From Natrialbaceae archaeon Tc-Br11_E2g14 (lineage in GTDB: Archaea; Halobacteriota; Halobacteria; Halobacteriales; Natrialbaceae), in NCBI GenBank assembly GCA_001564275.1, contig LKND01000002.1:23456-87455 (forward strand): 64,000 nt of DNA. Reading direction: 5' to 3'. A model generated the notes under the pieces. It did no database searches. It worked only from the letters and a program-made list of their open reading frames with translations, and was not told the DNA's origin. Every line of letters begins with the position of its first letter. Position 1 is the first letter of the stretch. The translations under genes were made by a program, and so were the position numbers. Shown piece by piece: positions 9,319-17,439 of the stretch.

Positions 9319-9410
9319 TGGCACGGTCTTGCAGTCGTCTGTTGCCATGACACACAGTCCGAAGGGACACAATCACGTCTCGTGGCCACCCTGGGCCCTC
9401 GAGCGATCGT

Positions 9411-9490
9411 GGGGTTTGCCGTCGCCTCTTCAGGGTGATTGTTGACCCGATACGGGCATCACCGGAAACCGGTTACAGCAAACCGTGTCA
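9411..9490. repeat. Family B palindromic repeat, copy B3
   Basis: A diverged copy of the 84-bp family B palindrome. The stem reads GGTGATTGTT ... GCATCACC around the loop GACCCGATACGG. The right terminus, read on the minus strand, is TGACACGGTTTGCTGTA; copy B1 has TGATACGGTTTACTGTA. The TGA at 9490-9488 is the stop codon of the small membrane gene that ends at 9488. Confidence 0.75.
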
Positions 9491-9679
9491 GTGAGCGCTA
9501 GCGCCCTGTGGTTCGTCCCCGCTGAGGGCGATGACGAAGCCCATGACGCTGGTCATGACGACCGCCGCTCCGCCGATGACGAGCGCCATTTCGCCGTCCA
9601 TCCAGACGCCACTGAGGAGAATAGCCATACCGGTGAGCAATCCCAGGAATCCCACGTTGATGGCGGTACTGTCTTTCAT
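9488..9679 (-). CDS. Small two-helix membrane protein
   Basis: A 63-residue protein, MKDSTAINVGFLGLLTGMAI at its start, with two hydrophobic segments (about residues 8-25 and 30-50) and a short acidic tail. I do not recognise a family; similar small membrane proteins are common in haloarchaea. ATG 9679 is chosen over a TTG two codons upstream. Its stop codon lies inside repeat B3, so the repeat forms its 3' end. Function unknown. Confidence 0.7.
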   Translation of the reverse strand: MKDSTAINVGFLGLLTGMAILLSGVWMDGEMALVIGGAAVVMTSVMGFVIALSGDEPQGASAH

Positions 9680-9765
9680 ACCCAACGCTGGTTGGAGTGG
9701 CTACATAAATCGATCGGACCCCCTTAACTGGTCGCTCCCGGCTCAGTCTCGAGCGATCGGCGTCA

Positions 9766-9888
9766 CTACAGTAGCCACTGACCGTCGTTGCACAGACCCC
9801 CACGATACCATGGCGCAGAACCGGTTTGTCACCGGTTCTGCGCCGACTCGCTGTGAGGGGGCGTAAATCGGCTTCACTTGTCACTGTC
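9766..9888. repeat. Family A palindromic repeat, copy A1
   Basis: An approximately 123-bp palindromic element. The core is a perfect 14-bp stem, GGCGCAGAACCGGT (9812-9825) and ACCGGTTCTGCGCC (9831-9844), with the 5-base loop TTGTC. Imperfect terminal inverted repeats start ACAGTAGCCACTG on the left and, on the other strand from the right, ACAGTGACAAGTG. Copy A2 at 28007-28130 has the same layout in the opposite orientation. The element lies in the divergent gap between the small membrane gene and the DUF389 gene. Confidence 0.85.
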
Positions 9889-9920
9889 GGCCCGTTCGGG
9901 GCTCGAGACTCGCGTGGCCC

Positions 9921-9930
9921 TAGGATTATT
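9921..9930 (+). promoter_or_regulatory. Box A of the DUF389 gene
   Basis: The AT-rich run taggattatt is centred about 29 bases before GTG 9955. It decides the start in favour of this GTG and a leaderless transcript. Confidence 0.6.
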
Positions 9931-9954
9931 TCGACGGCCTGCGTTGGCCCCGTC

Positions 9955-11400
9955 GTGCGACTCGTGCAACTGTCGGTCCCAGCGGGAAAGCGAGAGACCG
10001 TCCGGGACGTGCTCGAGGAGGAGGGGATCCCGTACGTCGAGACGGACGAGACCAGCGATCGTGAGTACGAGGCGGTGATCTACATGCCGCTGCCGGCTGG
10101 GATGGTCGAATCGACCCTCGACACGCTCGAGGCTCGCGGGGTCTCTGAAGGGGCTTACACTGTCGTGATCTCCGCCGAAACGGTCATCTCCGAGCAGTTC
10201 GATGCCCTCGAGGACGGCGACGAGGACGATGCCGTCGAGTCCTCGCGCATCTCGAGACAGGAACTCCAGGCTGAGGCCGTCTCGCTCACGCCGCCGTTCA
10301 GCGTCTACGTATTGATGACGGTGGTGAGCGCCGTCGTGGCGACAGCCGGGTTGTTGCTCGACTCGCCGGCAGTCGTCGTCGGTTCGATGGTGATTGCGCC
10401 ACTGATCGGGCCGGCACTCGGTGCGAGCGTTGGGTCAGTGATCGACGACAACGAACTCCTCCTCGAGAGCGTGAAATATCAGGCGCTGGGGGTCGGGTTG
10501 GCCATCGCCGCAGCGGCGGCGTTCGCGTGGCTGGTTCGACTCGGGAACGTCGTGCCACCGGGGCTCGTGATCGCCGAGGTTGGCGAAATCGAGGAGCGAC
10601 TCACGCCGGATCTACTCTCGCTGGCGGTGGCCCTCGGGGCCGGCGTCGCTGGCGTGGTCAGCATTGCGACCGGCATTTCGGTGGCCCTGGTCGGCGTGAT
10701 GATCGCGGCCGCCCTCATCCCGCCGGCCGCCGCGGCCGGTATCGCCATTGCCTGGGGGGAACCGGCAGCCGCCATCGGGTCGACGGTCCTCGTCTTCGTC
10801 AACGTCCTCTCGGTCAATCTCGCCGGCCTGATCACCCTCTGGTATCTGGGCTACCGCCCCGAACGGCTCTTCCAGCGCGACCGGGCATTCCGGCGCGTCC
10901 GCAAGCAAGTGGTCGGCCTGGTGGTCGTTGTGCTCGTCTTCTCGACGTTCCTCGGGGCAATCACCTACGGTGACTTCACCGCGGCCACCTTCGAAGAGGA
11001 CGCTCGAGGCGAGGCCGAGACACTGCTCGCGACCGAGGAGTACGCCGCCTACGAACTCATCGACATCGAGGTGCGGTTGGACGACAACTTCCCGTTCCGT
11101 AGCCCCGAGCGGGTCGTGGTCACGATTGGGGGACCACCCGACGCGGCCCCCGTCGGTATCGCCGCCGAACTCGAGGCGCGCATCTCGGCACACACCGACG
11201 CGCCGGTGGCCGTCGAGGTGCGGTACGTAGCGGTCATCTCGATCGAGGGGGCCGAGAGCGAGGCCGTCTCGAGTGCGTCCGTGGACGAGGCCGTCTCGAG
11301 TGCACCACCGGATTCCACGACGGCAATGGGGGCCGCCACGCTCTCGGGGATCGTTGCCACCACCCCTCCCTCCGATCGAGGGCCGACAGCCGACCGATAG
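9955..11400 (+). CDS. TIGR00341 / DUF389 family membrane protein
   Basis: A 481-residue protein. The N-terminus (MRLVQLSVPAGKRETV from a GTG start) matches the family start, and a soluble alpha/beta domain runs to about residue 105. A DUF389 membrane core of six or so helices follows (about 112-345), with the conserved stretches VVVGSMVIAPLIGPALG and VGVMIAAALIPPAAAAG. A soluble C-terminal domain and an Ala/Ser/Glu-rich tail close the protein. The family is widespread but its substrate is unknown. In-frame GTG or CTG codons further upstream fall in repeat A1 and are unlikely starts. Confidence 0.88.
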   Translation: MRLVQLSVPAGKRETVRDVLEEEGIPYVETDETSDREYEAVIYMPLPAGMVESTLDTLEARGVSEGAYTVVISAETVISEQFDALEDGDEDDAVESSRISRQELQAEAVSLTPPFSVYVLMTVVSAVVATAGLLLDSPAVVVGSMVIAPLIGPALGASVGSVIDDNELLLESVKYQALGVGLAIAAAAAFAWLVRLGNVVPPGLVIAEVGEIEERLTPDLLSLAVALGAGVAGVVSIATGISVALVGVMIAAALIPPAAAAGIAIAWGEPAAAIGSTVLVFVNVLSVNLAGLITLWYLGYRPERLFQRDRAFRRVRKQVVGLVVVVLVFSTFLGAITYGDFTAATFEEDARGEAETLLATEEYAAYELIDIEVRLDDNFPFRSPERVVVTIGGPPDAAPVGIAAELEARISAHTDAPVAVEVRYVAVISIEGAESEAVSSASVDEAVSSAPPDSTTAMGAATLSGIVATTPPSDRGPTADR

Positions 11401-11503
11401 CTCGGTCCAGTGACGACGGTCTCACCTGGGTCGTTCTCCTCACACCGTCGATCGTCCGCTATGGGGTCGGCGATCGGCACTACACAGGGGCAAGCCTCCC
11501 ACT

Positions 11504-11587
11504 CATACGGATTGCTGTAACTTTTTACCGGTGATTGCCGACCCGGTATGGGCAATCACCGGTAAGAGACTACAGTAAACCGTATCA
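11504..11587. repeat. Family B palindromic repeat, copy B1 (84 bp)
   Basis: The best-preserved family B copy. A perfect 15-bp stem, TTACCGGTGATTGCC (11525-11539) and GGCAATCACCGGTAA (11551-11565), encloses an 11-base loop. The outer arms also pair imperfectly, from CATACGG at the left to CCGTAT at the right. The right terminus on the minus strand is TGATACGG, and its TGA is the stop codon of the amphi-Trp gene. It sits in the convergent gap after the DUF389 gene. Confidence 0.88.
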
Positions 11588-11833
11588 ATCGTCACTAGTG
11601 ACGGCCCAGTCGAACGTCAACGTAACCGTCTCGCGTTTCTTTTTCAACATCGGTGACCGTTCTCGCACGTCTACCTCGTAGGTCACCTCGTCGGCTGGAG
11701 AGAGCGTCACCTGCTTGTTGCCGACCGGAACGGTCGCCTGTCCATCACCGCGCATCTGGTGGGCAAGCTCCTCGAGTCGGTCTGCCACCTCGTCTGGGGG
11801 GAGCGTTTCCTTTGCGGTCGTCTTTTCGCCCAT
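11585..11833 (-). CDS. Amphi-Trp domain protein
   Basis: An 82-residue basic/acidic protein. It begins MGEKTTAKETLPPDEVADRL and contains the family features: a helix LEELAHQMRGDG, strands VPVGNKQVTL and YEVDVRER, and a C-terminal LTFDWAV with the Trp that names the domain. Function is unknown; copies are frequent in haloarchaea and some bacteria. ATG 11833 gives the normal short length. The stop codon is contributed by repeat B1. Confidence 0.85.
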   Translation of the reverse strand: MGEKTTAKETLPPDEVADRLEELAHQMRGDGQATVPVGNKQVTLSPADEVTYEVDVRERSPMLKKKRETVTLTFDWAVTSDD

Positions 11834-12140
11834 GGCTGATCTCCCACCGACTGCCGACAAAAAACCCCTACCCGTATGCTGGTGTTGTCTCCCGTTATGG
11901 TGGCCTTTCTCGGGGCGACCGTTCCCGGATGCGTTCTCATCCGCCTCGAGGCCGACATCCGAATCGGTACCCCTCGTCGCGACGGTTTCCGTGCGGCGTC
12001 TCACACCGAGTGCGTCCTCGCCAGTCGCCACCGGTGGGATGCGGTGTCGGTGAGGACGCTTCGATCACTGCTTCCAGTGGAGGCGGAACCCTCTGGAGAC
12101 GAAATCTTCAAGATGCTGACTTGCAATCGCAGAGTAGAGC
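11834..12140. other. Intergenic region without a gene
   Basis: About 307 bases between the divergent amphi-Trp and histidine kinase genes. It holds a six-base A run (T run on the minus strand) about 30 bases upstream of the amphi-Trp ATG that may serve as its promoter. I see no RNA gene and no repeat related to families A or B. Confidence 0.5.
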
Positions 12141-13304
12141 ATGCACCCCGAGAAGGGGACCCGAGTGGCTTCCGACGAGCGAATCACCAGATTGCACGAG
12201 GTCGTGCCGGAGTTACAGTCGGCGTCGACGGACCGGGAGGTTTTCGAGGCAATCATCGACGCCGCGGTCAAGACGCTCGGCTTCGATTCGTGTGCCGTCT
12301 CCGTCCCCGACGACGACGTGTTCGACGAACGTGTCGTGTCGGAGTCGGCACCGTTCGACGAGGGGACCCGCTCGTATCGACTCGACGAGGGACTCATCGG
12401 GAAGGCCTACCAGGAGGGCGATAGTATCCTCGTCGACGACGCGTTCGAAAACGAAGATGCAAAGCCCAGCGACGAGTCGATCGTCTCGGGACTTACCGTG
12501 CCACTCGAAGAGCGGGCCGTCTTCCAGGGATACGCCAACGAGGCCGGCAGGTTCGACGAGAGCGATCTGGAGGTGGCAGAACTGCTCTGTGCGCACGCAG
12601 CCGCGGCACTCGAGCGCATCGAACGGGAACAGAAGCTGCAGCGAAAGAACGAGCAACTCGAGCAGTTTGCGGACTTCGTCAGCCACGACCTCCGGAACCC
12701 GCTAAACGTCGCCGAATTGCGGCTGGAACTCGCTCGAGAGGAGTGCGATTCAACCCACCTCGAGGACGTCACGTACGCCCTCGAGCGAATGGAGACGCTG
12801 ATCGAGGAATTACTGGCCCTCGCCAAGGCGGGGAGCCAGCTCAACGAAGTCGAGCCAATCGCCCTCGACACGCTCGCCACCGCCTGCTGGCAGACGGTCG
12901 ATACCGGGGACGCGACGCTCGTTGTCGGGACGACACAGACGGTCAAGGCGGATCGGAACCGGCTGCGTCAACTCCTCGAAAATCTCTTTCGAAACGCTAT
13001 CGAACACGGTTCCGTGGATCCCGATTCGGTACCGGGCGGAGACGGTGCTCGGGACGCCAGTTGTGGTGGACCCGTGACGATCACCGTGGGCGATCTCGAG
13101 GCTGACGGATTTTTCGTCGCTGACGACGGTCCGGGGATCCCTACAGCCCACCGGGAGACGGTGTTCGAGAGCGGTTACTCGACGGCCACCGATGGAACTG
13201 GCTACGGGCTGGCAATCGTCGCGGAGATCGTGAAAGCCCACGACTGGTCGGTGGCGCTCACAGAGAGTGCAGCCGGAGGCGCACGGTTCGAGATCTCGAC
13301 TTGA
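12141..13304 (+). CDS. GAF-domain sensor histidine kinase
   Basis: A 387-residue cytoplasmic kinase without membrane segments. A GAF domain covers about residues 15-160 and would sense a small ligand or redox state. HisKA follows with FVSHDLRNPL, phosphoacceptor His182. The HATPase domain shows the N box (LLENLFRNAIEHG), G1 (VADDGPGIP) and G2 (GTGYGLAI). No response regulator is adjacent, so it is an orphan here; the nearest receiver protein is at 19699. An insertion rich in Gly and Asp (about 293-310) separates the N and G1 boxes. Confidence 0.92.
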   Translation: MHPEKGTRVASDERITRLHEVVPELQSASTDREVFEAIIDAAVKTLGFDSCAVSVPDDDVFDERVVSESAPFDEGTRSYRLDEGLIGKAYQEGDSILVDDAFENEDAKPSDESIVSGLTVPLEERAVFQGYANEAGRFDESDLEVAELLCAHAAAALERIEREQKLQRKNEQLEQFADFVSHDLRNPLNVAELRLELAREECDSTHLEDVTYALERMETLIEELLALAKAGSQLNEVEPIALDTLATACWQTVDTGDATLVVGTTQTVKADRNRLRQLLENLFRNAIEHGSVDPDSVPGGDGARDASCGGPVTITVGDLEADGFFVADDGPGIPTAHRETVFESGYSTATDGTGYGLAIVAEIVKAHDWSVALTESAAGGARFEIST

Positions 13305-13401
13305 CGCTCGCCAGCGTCGACCCGTGGAGCCCGTGAGCGGCGTCGTGAGTGCAGCCACGATCGATGATCGGCCTGCACGCCCAGCCCCGGCCCCTCGATG
13401 C

Positions 13402-13477
13402 CCGGTCTCTACCGCTCACTCTCCAGTCTCTGAGCTTCAGTGTCCGGTCTCAACTGCTCAGTCCTCAGTCTCGAGCC
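13402..13477. repeat. Degenerate tandem repeat, two units, period 42
   Basis: Two units of about 34 bases starting CCGGTCTC at 13402 and 13444 match at most positions, with a shared GCTCA and AGTCTC. They lie in the 253-base convergent gap between the kinase and phosphohexomutase genes. No coding signal is seen. Confidence 0.6.
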
Positions 13478-13557
13478 CTCGACGCCCTGCGGTCACGTCT
13501 CACCCGAGCTCGGGGGACAGAACGCTCGATCAAGGATCAAAACAGCCGCCGTACGCC

Positions 13558-15027
13558 TCACTCGAGCGCGCCGGCGACGATGGCCTGCCCGGCCTCGAGC
13601 AACTCGCCAACGCGACGCTCGCTCTCGGCTTCGGCGTACACCCGAAGGACGGGTTCGGTACCGCTGGGACGCACGAGCACCCACGAACCGTCCGCGAGGG
13701 CGAGTTTGAACCCATCAGCAGCGTTGATGCCCTCGACGGCGGTGCCCGCGACCGAATTGGGGATCTCGGATTCGAGTGTCGCCAGCACCTCGGCCTTTCG
13801 CTCATCGGGACAGGGAACGCTCGTCTTCTCCTGCACGACGGTGCCGTGTGTCTCGAGCAACCGGTCGACACGCTCGTCGATCGCCTCCCGCTCGTGCATG
13901 CAGGCCGCAAGCAGAGCGATCATAACGCCGTCTTTCTCCCGGACGTGGCCGCGGACGGTGAACCCGCCGGACTCTTCACCGCCGATGAGGGCATCGTGGT
14001 CGGCCATCGCCTCGGCGACCCACTTGAACCCGACGGGCACCTCGTGGACGACCTCGCCGTGGGTGGCGGCGATCCGATCGAGCAGGTAGGTCGTCGACAC
14101 CGTACGCACCACCGCTCCGGCGTCGTTGTCGAGCAGGAAGTCATAGAGTGCGGCGAACAGCAGGTTCTCGTCGAGATAGCCCCGCTCGGGAGTGACGACG
14201 GCGATGCGGTCGGCGTCGCCGTCGTTGGCGATCCCCAGGTCCGCCCCACCCTCGGTGACGGCCTCGATCAGTCCCTCGAGGTGTTCGGCTGCCGGTTCCG
14301 GGGCCCCGCCACCGAATGTGGGGTCTCGTTCACACCGCAGGCGCTCGACGGACGCGCCCGCTCGTTCGAGCAGGGCGTCGGTAGTGTCCCGGCCGCTACC
14401 GTGGATGGCGTCGTAGGCGACGGTGACCTCCTCGAGGGGTGGTGTCCCGGGTCCACCCCACCTCGTGGTGGCGTCGCTGACGTCGTCCCGGCCGTCGACG
14501 TCGGTTCCGCCCTCGGACTCCGTGTCGAGGAGGTGCCCGACGAGGGATAGGCAGGCCGCCGCGTGGTCGGTCACGAGGTCGACTTCCCTGACGGTCCCGT
14601 GGTCGGCTTCGGGGAGCGCCGTCGGCTCGGCCAGGTTGTCCGCCACTCTGTCCATCACCCCGGGGAGTGCCGGCGCGCCGTCGTGTGGGATGAACTTGAT
14701 CCCGTTGTACGACGGTGGATTGTGCGAGGCCGTTATCACGACGGCACCCGAACAGCCACGGTCGACGACCGCGAAGGCACACAGCGGCGTCGGTCGGTCG
14801 CGATCGCTCAACAGGACGTCGAAGCCGTTCGCACAGAGGACTCGAGAGACCTCCTCGGCGAACTCGAGGCTGGTTTCTCGGGCATCGTAGCCGACGACGA
14901 CGGGTTCGGTGTGGCCGTCTGCACGCAGGGCCGTCGCGATGCCCTGTGCCACCGCACGCACCCGCGGTGTGGTGAACGTTTCGAGGGGGGCTCGCCAACC
15001 GTCGGTGCCGAAGCTGATCGCATCCAT
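13558..15027 (-). CDS. Phosphoglucomutase / phosphomannomutase family protein
   Basis: A 489-residue alpha-D-phosphohexomutase moving a phosphate between C1 and C6 of a hexose. All four active-site loops are present: TASHNPPSYNG with the catalytic Ser101, the metal-binding DGDADR (269-274), the sugar-recognition GGEESGG, and the phosphate-binding RPSGTEP near the C-terminus. An acidic insertion at about 168-197 is unusual and probably a surface loop. Substrate (glucose, mannose or glucosamine phosphate) cannot be told from sequence by eye. The gene is transcribed towards the kinase gene. Confidence 0.9.
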   Translation of the reverse strand: MDAISFGTDGWRAPLETFTTPRVRAVAQGIATALRADGHTEPVVVGYDARETSLEFAEEVSRVLCANGFDVLLSDRDRPTPLCAFAVVDRGCSGAVVITASHNPPSYNGIKFIPHDGAPALPGVMDRVADNLAEPTALPEADHGTVREVDLVTDHAAACLSLVGHLLDTESEGGTDVDGRDDVSDATTRWGGPGTPPLEEVTVAYDAIHGSGRDTTDALLERAGASVERLRCERDPTFGGGAPEPAAEHLEGLIEAVTEGGADLGIANDGDADRIAVVTPERGYLDENLLFAALYDFLLDNDAGAVVRTVSTTYLLDRIAATHGEVVHEVPVGFKWVAEAMADHDALIGGEESGGFTVRGHVREKDGVMIALLAACMHEREAIDERVDRLLETHGTVVQEKTSVPCPDERKAEVLATLESEIPNSVAGTAVEGINAADGFKLALADGSWVLVRPSGTEPVLRVYAEAESERRVGELLEAGQAIVAGALE

Positions 15028-15190
15028 ACACGAGTCTCATGGGGAGGTGGCAAAAACCCGGCGGGACCGGTGTCCGGTTGCAGTGGGTCGGTTTCGCCTG
15101 CGTGGAGCACCCGAAGCAACGGCGCTGACCCCCGAAGCCCAATCCGTCGGAACCCGAGATGGTTTTACAGGTGGATACGATAGATCCGGT

Positions 15191-15781
15191 ATGAGTTCGA
15201 CACCCACTATTCTCGCCGTCTCGGGCAGTCTCCGCGACGAGAGTTACACTCGGACGGCCCTCGGGTACGTCCTCGAGGCGGCGGCCGACGCGGGTGCCGA
15301 CACCCGACTGCTGGACCTTCGGGAGTACGACCTCCCGCTGTACGACCCAGACGTAGACGACCAGGGTGACGGCGCCGAGGTGAAACGTCTCACCCGCGAG
15401 GCTGACGCTCTCGCTCTTGGGACTCCCGTCTACCACGGCTCGTACTCGGCGACCCTGAAGAACTACCACGATTACTGCGGTTGGGACGAGTACGAGGACA
15501 CTACCGTCGGGCTGCTCGCGACTGCCGGCGGCGGCAGTTACGGGTCGACGCTGGACCACCTCCGGATCACCGTTCGTGGGGTCCACGGATGGGTCCTCCC
15601 CCACCAGGTCGGCATTCGCAAGGCCTCGAAGCGGTTCGAACACGAACCGGATGCCATCGACCAGCGTGCGTTCATCGACGAGAAACTCGAGGAGCGTACG
15701 CGAAAGTTGGGACGGATGCTCACCGAGTACGCCTTCATCACCCCGGACGTCACCTCGCCGCGGACGGCGGCCAACGATTGA
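15191..15781 (+). CDS. NADPH-dependent FMN reductase family protein
   Basis: A 196-residue flavodoxin-fold protein. It begins MSSTPTILAVSGSLRDESYT with the phosphate-binding SGSLR loop, and has the TPVYHGSYSATLKN segment and GGGSYGS typical of the SsuE/azoreductase-like family that binds FMN and reduces flavin or quinone with NAD(P)H. A box A-like ttttacag lies about 27 bases before ATG 15191. The true electron acceptor is unknown. Confidence 0.88.
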   Translation: MSSTPTILAVSGSLRDESYTRTALGYVLEAAADAGADTRLLDLREYDLPLYDPDVDDQGDGAEVKRLTREADALALGTPVYHGSYSATLKNYHDYCGWDEYEDTTVGLLATAGGGSYGSTLDHLRITVRGVHGWVLPHQVGIRKASKRFEHEPDAIDQRAFIDEKLEERTRKLGRMLTEYAFITPDVTSPRTAAND

Positions 15782-15924
15782 AACGGTTCGGAATGCTGAT
15801 CTATCACGTAGATTTAGGAGGGGTTCCGAAGGGAGGCCAGCCAGGCATATGCGGTTGCTCGGCACCGTGGGCGACGATGACCTCGAGACCAGCGTCAATC
15901 GGCTAAAGCCCCGTTCTCCCCCGA

Positions 15925-16182
15925 TTACGACTCGAGGTCGACCAATCGCTCCTTCTGTGGACGGCGCAGTTGCTTGATCTCGTACTCGCGAGCCATCGCC
16001 GTCGATCGGTCACCGTAGCGTTCCCGGTGGACGACCCTGACTGGCGTTCGCCCACGGGTGTACTTCGCGCCGGTGCCGGCGTTGTGTTCCTCGACCCGTC
16101 GCTCGAGGTCGGTCGTGTAGCCGGTGTAGAGGCTCCCGTCGTCACACTCGAGCACGTAGACGACGTGGTCGTCCGTGGGCAT
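15925..16182 (-). CDS. GIY-YIG nuclease family protein (UPF0213-like)
   Basis: An 85-residue single-domain GIY-YIG protein. VYVLECDDGSLYTGYTT carries the YV ... YTG motif, Arg28 lies in LERRVEEHN, and a conserved Glu sits in AREYEIKQLRR. Small members of this family are widespread, and some have been proposed to act in DNA repair; cutting activity here is inferred. It lies alone, convergent with the FMN reductase gene. Confidence 0.9.
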   Translation of the reverse strand: MPTDDHVVYVLECDDGSLYTGYTTDLERRVEEHNAGTGAKYTRGRTPVRVVHRERYGDRSTAMAREYEIKQLRRPQKERLVDLES

Positions 16183-16288
16183 CGCTCGTGGGTACGGGTG
16201 GCGACGTCAAAAGTGCTAGTCGTGGGGTCCGCCGGGGGCTCCGGTCCGTCGCACTGGTACAGTGGGCGGTACGGGTTTCGGGTAGCGG

Positions 16289-16438
16289 TCAGGTTCCGCG
16301 GGCGCGTTCTCTCGCGACTTCCGCGATGCCTGCGTTGGCCGAACAGCTGATACACGCGTGGATGTCTCCGTTTTCGTCGGCGAAGACGCGTGCGAACCGT
16401 TCGGAGACGTGCGCGCCGCAATGATTACACGTTGGCAT
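16289..16438 (-). CDS. Small zinc-finger protein (DUF7563-like)
   Basis: A 49-residue protein, MPTCNHCGAHVSERFARVFA at the start, with two Cys pairs (CNHC and CISC) that can bind one zinc ion. It is one of the haloarchaeal CPxCG-like micro zinc fingers; several of these have been tied to stress or biofilm traits, but this one's role is unknown. The ATG follows an AT-rich region (16478-16500, plus-strand numbering) that may hold its promoter. Confidence 0.8.
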   Translation of the reverse strand: MPTCNHCGAHVSERFARVFADENGDIHACISCSANAGIAEVARERARGT

Positions 16439-16564
16439 GGTGTCGCCGGTGTGCCCCGGCATTTCATACTACATGGAGTCCACATAAATAGGCTTGCCCA
16501 AACGCTGTTAACTTTTCCACTATCGGAAGATTTTCTTACCCTGTTCAAATCAACTCTTTCCAAT

Positions 16565-17338
16565 TCACGCACCGTTGATCGCTCGAGCGATGAGCGTCGC
16601 CTGCGCGCCCGCGACGAATCCGGCGTCGATGTTGACCGCCGTGAGGACGGTACAGGACTGCAAAAGCCCCGAGAGTGCGGCCTCACCGTCCCCACCGTGT
16701 CCGTAGCCACTCGAGACCGGCAGCCCGATCACTGGGGTATCCACCAATCCAGCGACGACCGTCGGCAGTGCCCCCTCTCGACCGGCAGCGATAACGAGCA
16801 CGTCCGCCCCCCGGAGCACCTCGAGGTGGTCGATGACGCGTGCCAGCGAGGCGACGCCGACGTCGTCGATTCGCTCGACGTCGAGACCGGCGTCGAGACA
16901 GACGAGGTGGGCCTCGTCGGCGACCGGGCCGTCGACTGTGCCCGCGGTGACGATCCCGACCGTCGCTTCGAGCGAGGGGCGTTCGTATGCGGCCGCCCTC
17001 GCGAGGAGGGTGCCGGCTCGTCGGTCGACGGCGATCGGCCCCTCGCCGTTCTCGCCAGGGATTTCGGCGGCCGCGAGAAACTCCTCGAGGGCCGCGGCCG
17101 CGTCCGTCTCCAACCGGGTCACGAGTGCCCGCCCCTCCGTCTCGAGGGCGGTCACGGCGAGTTCGCGCACCTGGTCGGTGGTCTTTCCCTCCGCGAGGAT
17201 GGCCTCCGGGATCCCCCGGCGGCTCGTCCGTGCCGCATCGAAGCGCCCCGCCTCGCCGGTCGCGTACCCCGTGAGTTTGGCCTCGGCCGCCGCTGGCGAG
17301 CACTCGCCCGCGGCAACGGCCTCGAGTATGTCGCGCAT
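16565..17338 (-). CDS. larB: LarB: pyridinium-3,5-biscarboxylic acid mononucleotide synthase
   Basis: A 257-residue protein with the LarB/PurE-like carboxylase fold. LarB carboxylates and hydrolyses nicotinate adenine dinucleotide, the first step to the nickel-pincer cofactor of lactate racemase. The N-terminal helical part (MRDILEAVAAGECSPAAAEA, then FDAARTSRRGIPEAILAEGK) and the C-terminal PurE-like part (GIVTAGTVDGPVADEA, VIAAGREGALPTVV, PVSSGYGHGGDGEAAL) are both clear. No larA, larC or larE is in the window. ATG 17338 is divergent from the beta-propeller gene. Confidence 0.92.
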   Translation of the reverse strand: MRDILEAVAAGECSPAAAEAKLTGYATGEAGRFDAARTSRRGIPEAILAEGKTTDQVRELAVTALETEGRALVTRLETDAAAALEEFLAAAEIPGENGEGPIAVDRRAGTLLARAAAYERPSLEATVGIVTAGTVDGPVADEAHLVCLDAGLDVERIDDVGVASLARVIDHLEVLRGADVLVIAAGREGALPTVVAGLVDTPVIGLPVSSGYGHGGDGEAALSGLLQSCTVLTAVNIDAGFVAGAQATLIARAINGA

Positions 17339-17408
17339 GGTTGCTATCGACGCCGAACCCACTCGAATGCGTCGCTCGCCGCCGCCGTTGGCCCGGGGTT
17401 TCGCCGGC

Positions 17409-17417
17409 CTTATTTCG
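17409..17417 (+). promoter_or_regulatory. Box A of the beta-propeller gene
   Basis: cttatttcg is centred about 27 bases before GTG 17440. It supports this GTG as a leaderless start rather than codons further upstream. Confidence 0.6.
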
Positions 17418-17439
17418 CTGCCCCCGGAATCACCGACCA

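Noticed and set aside
11504-11587. Repeat B1 as a classical intrinsic terminator
   Set aside because: No T tract follows the hairpin in the direction of the amphi-Trp transcript; the T tract precedes the stem on the other strand.
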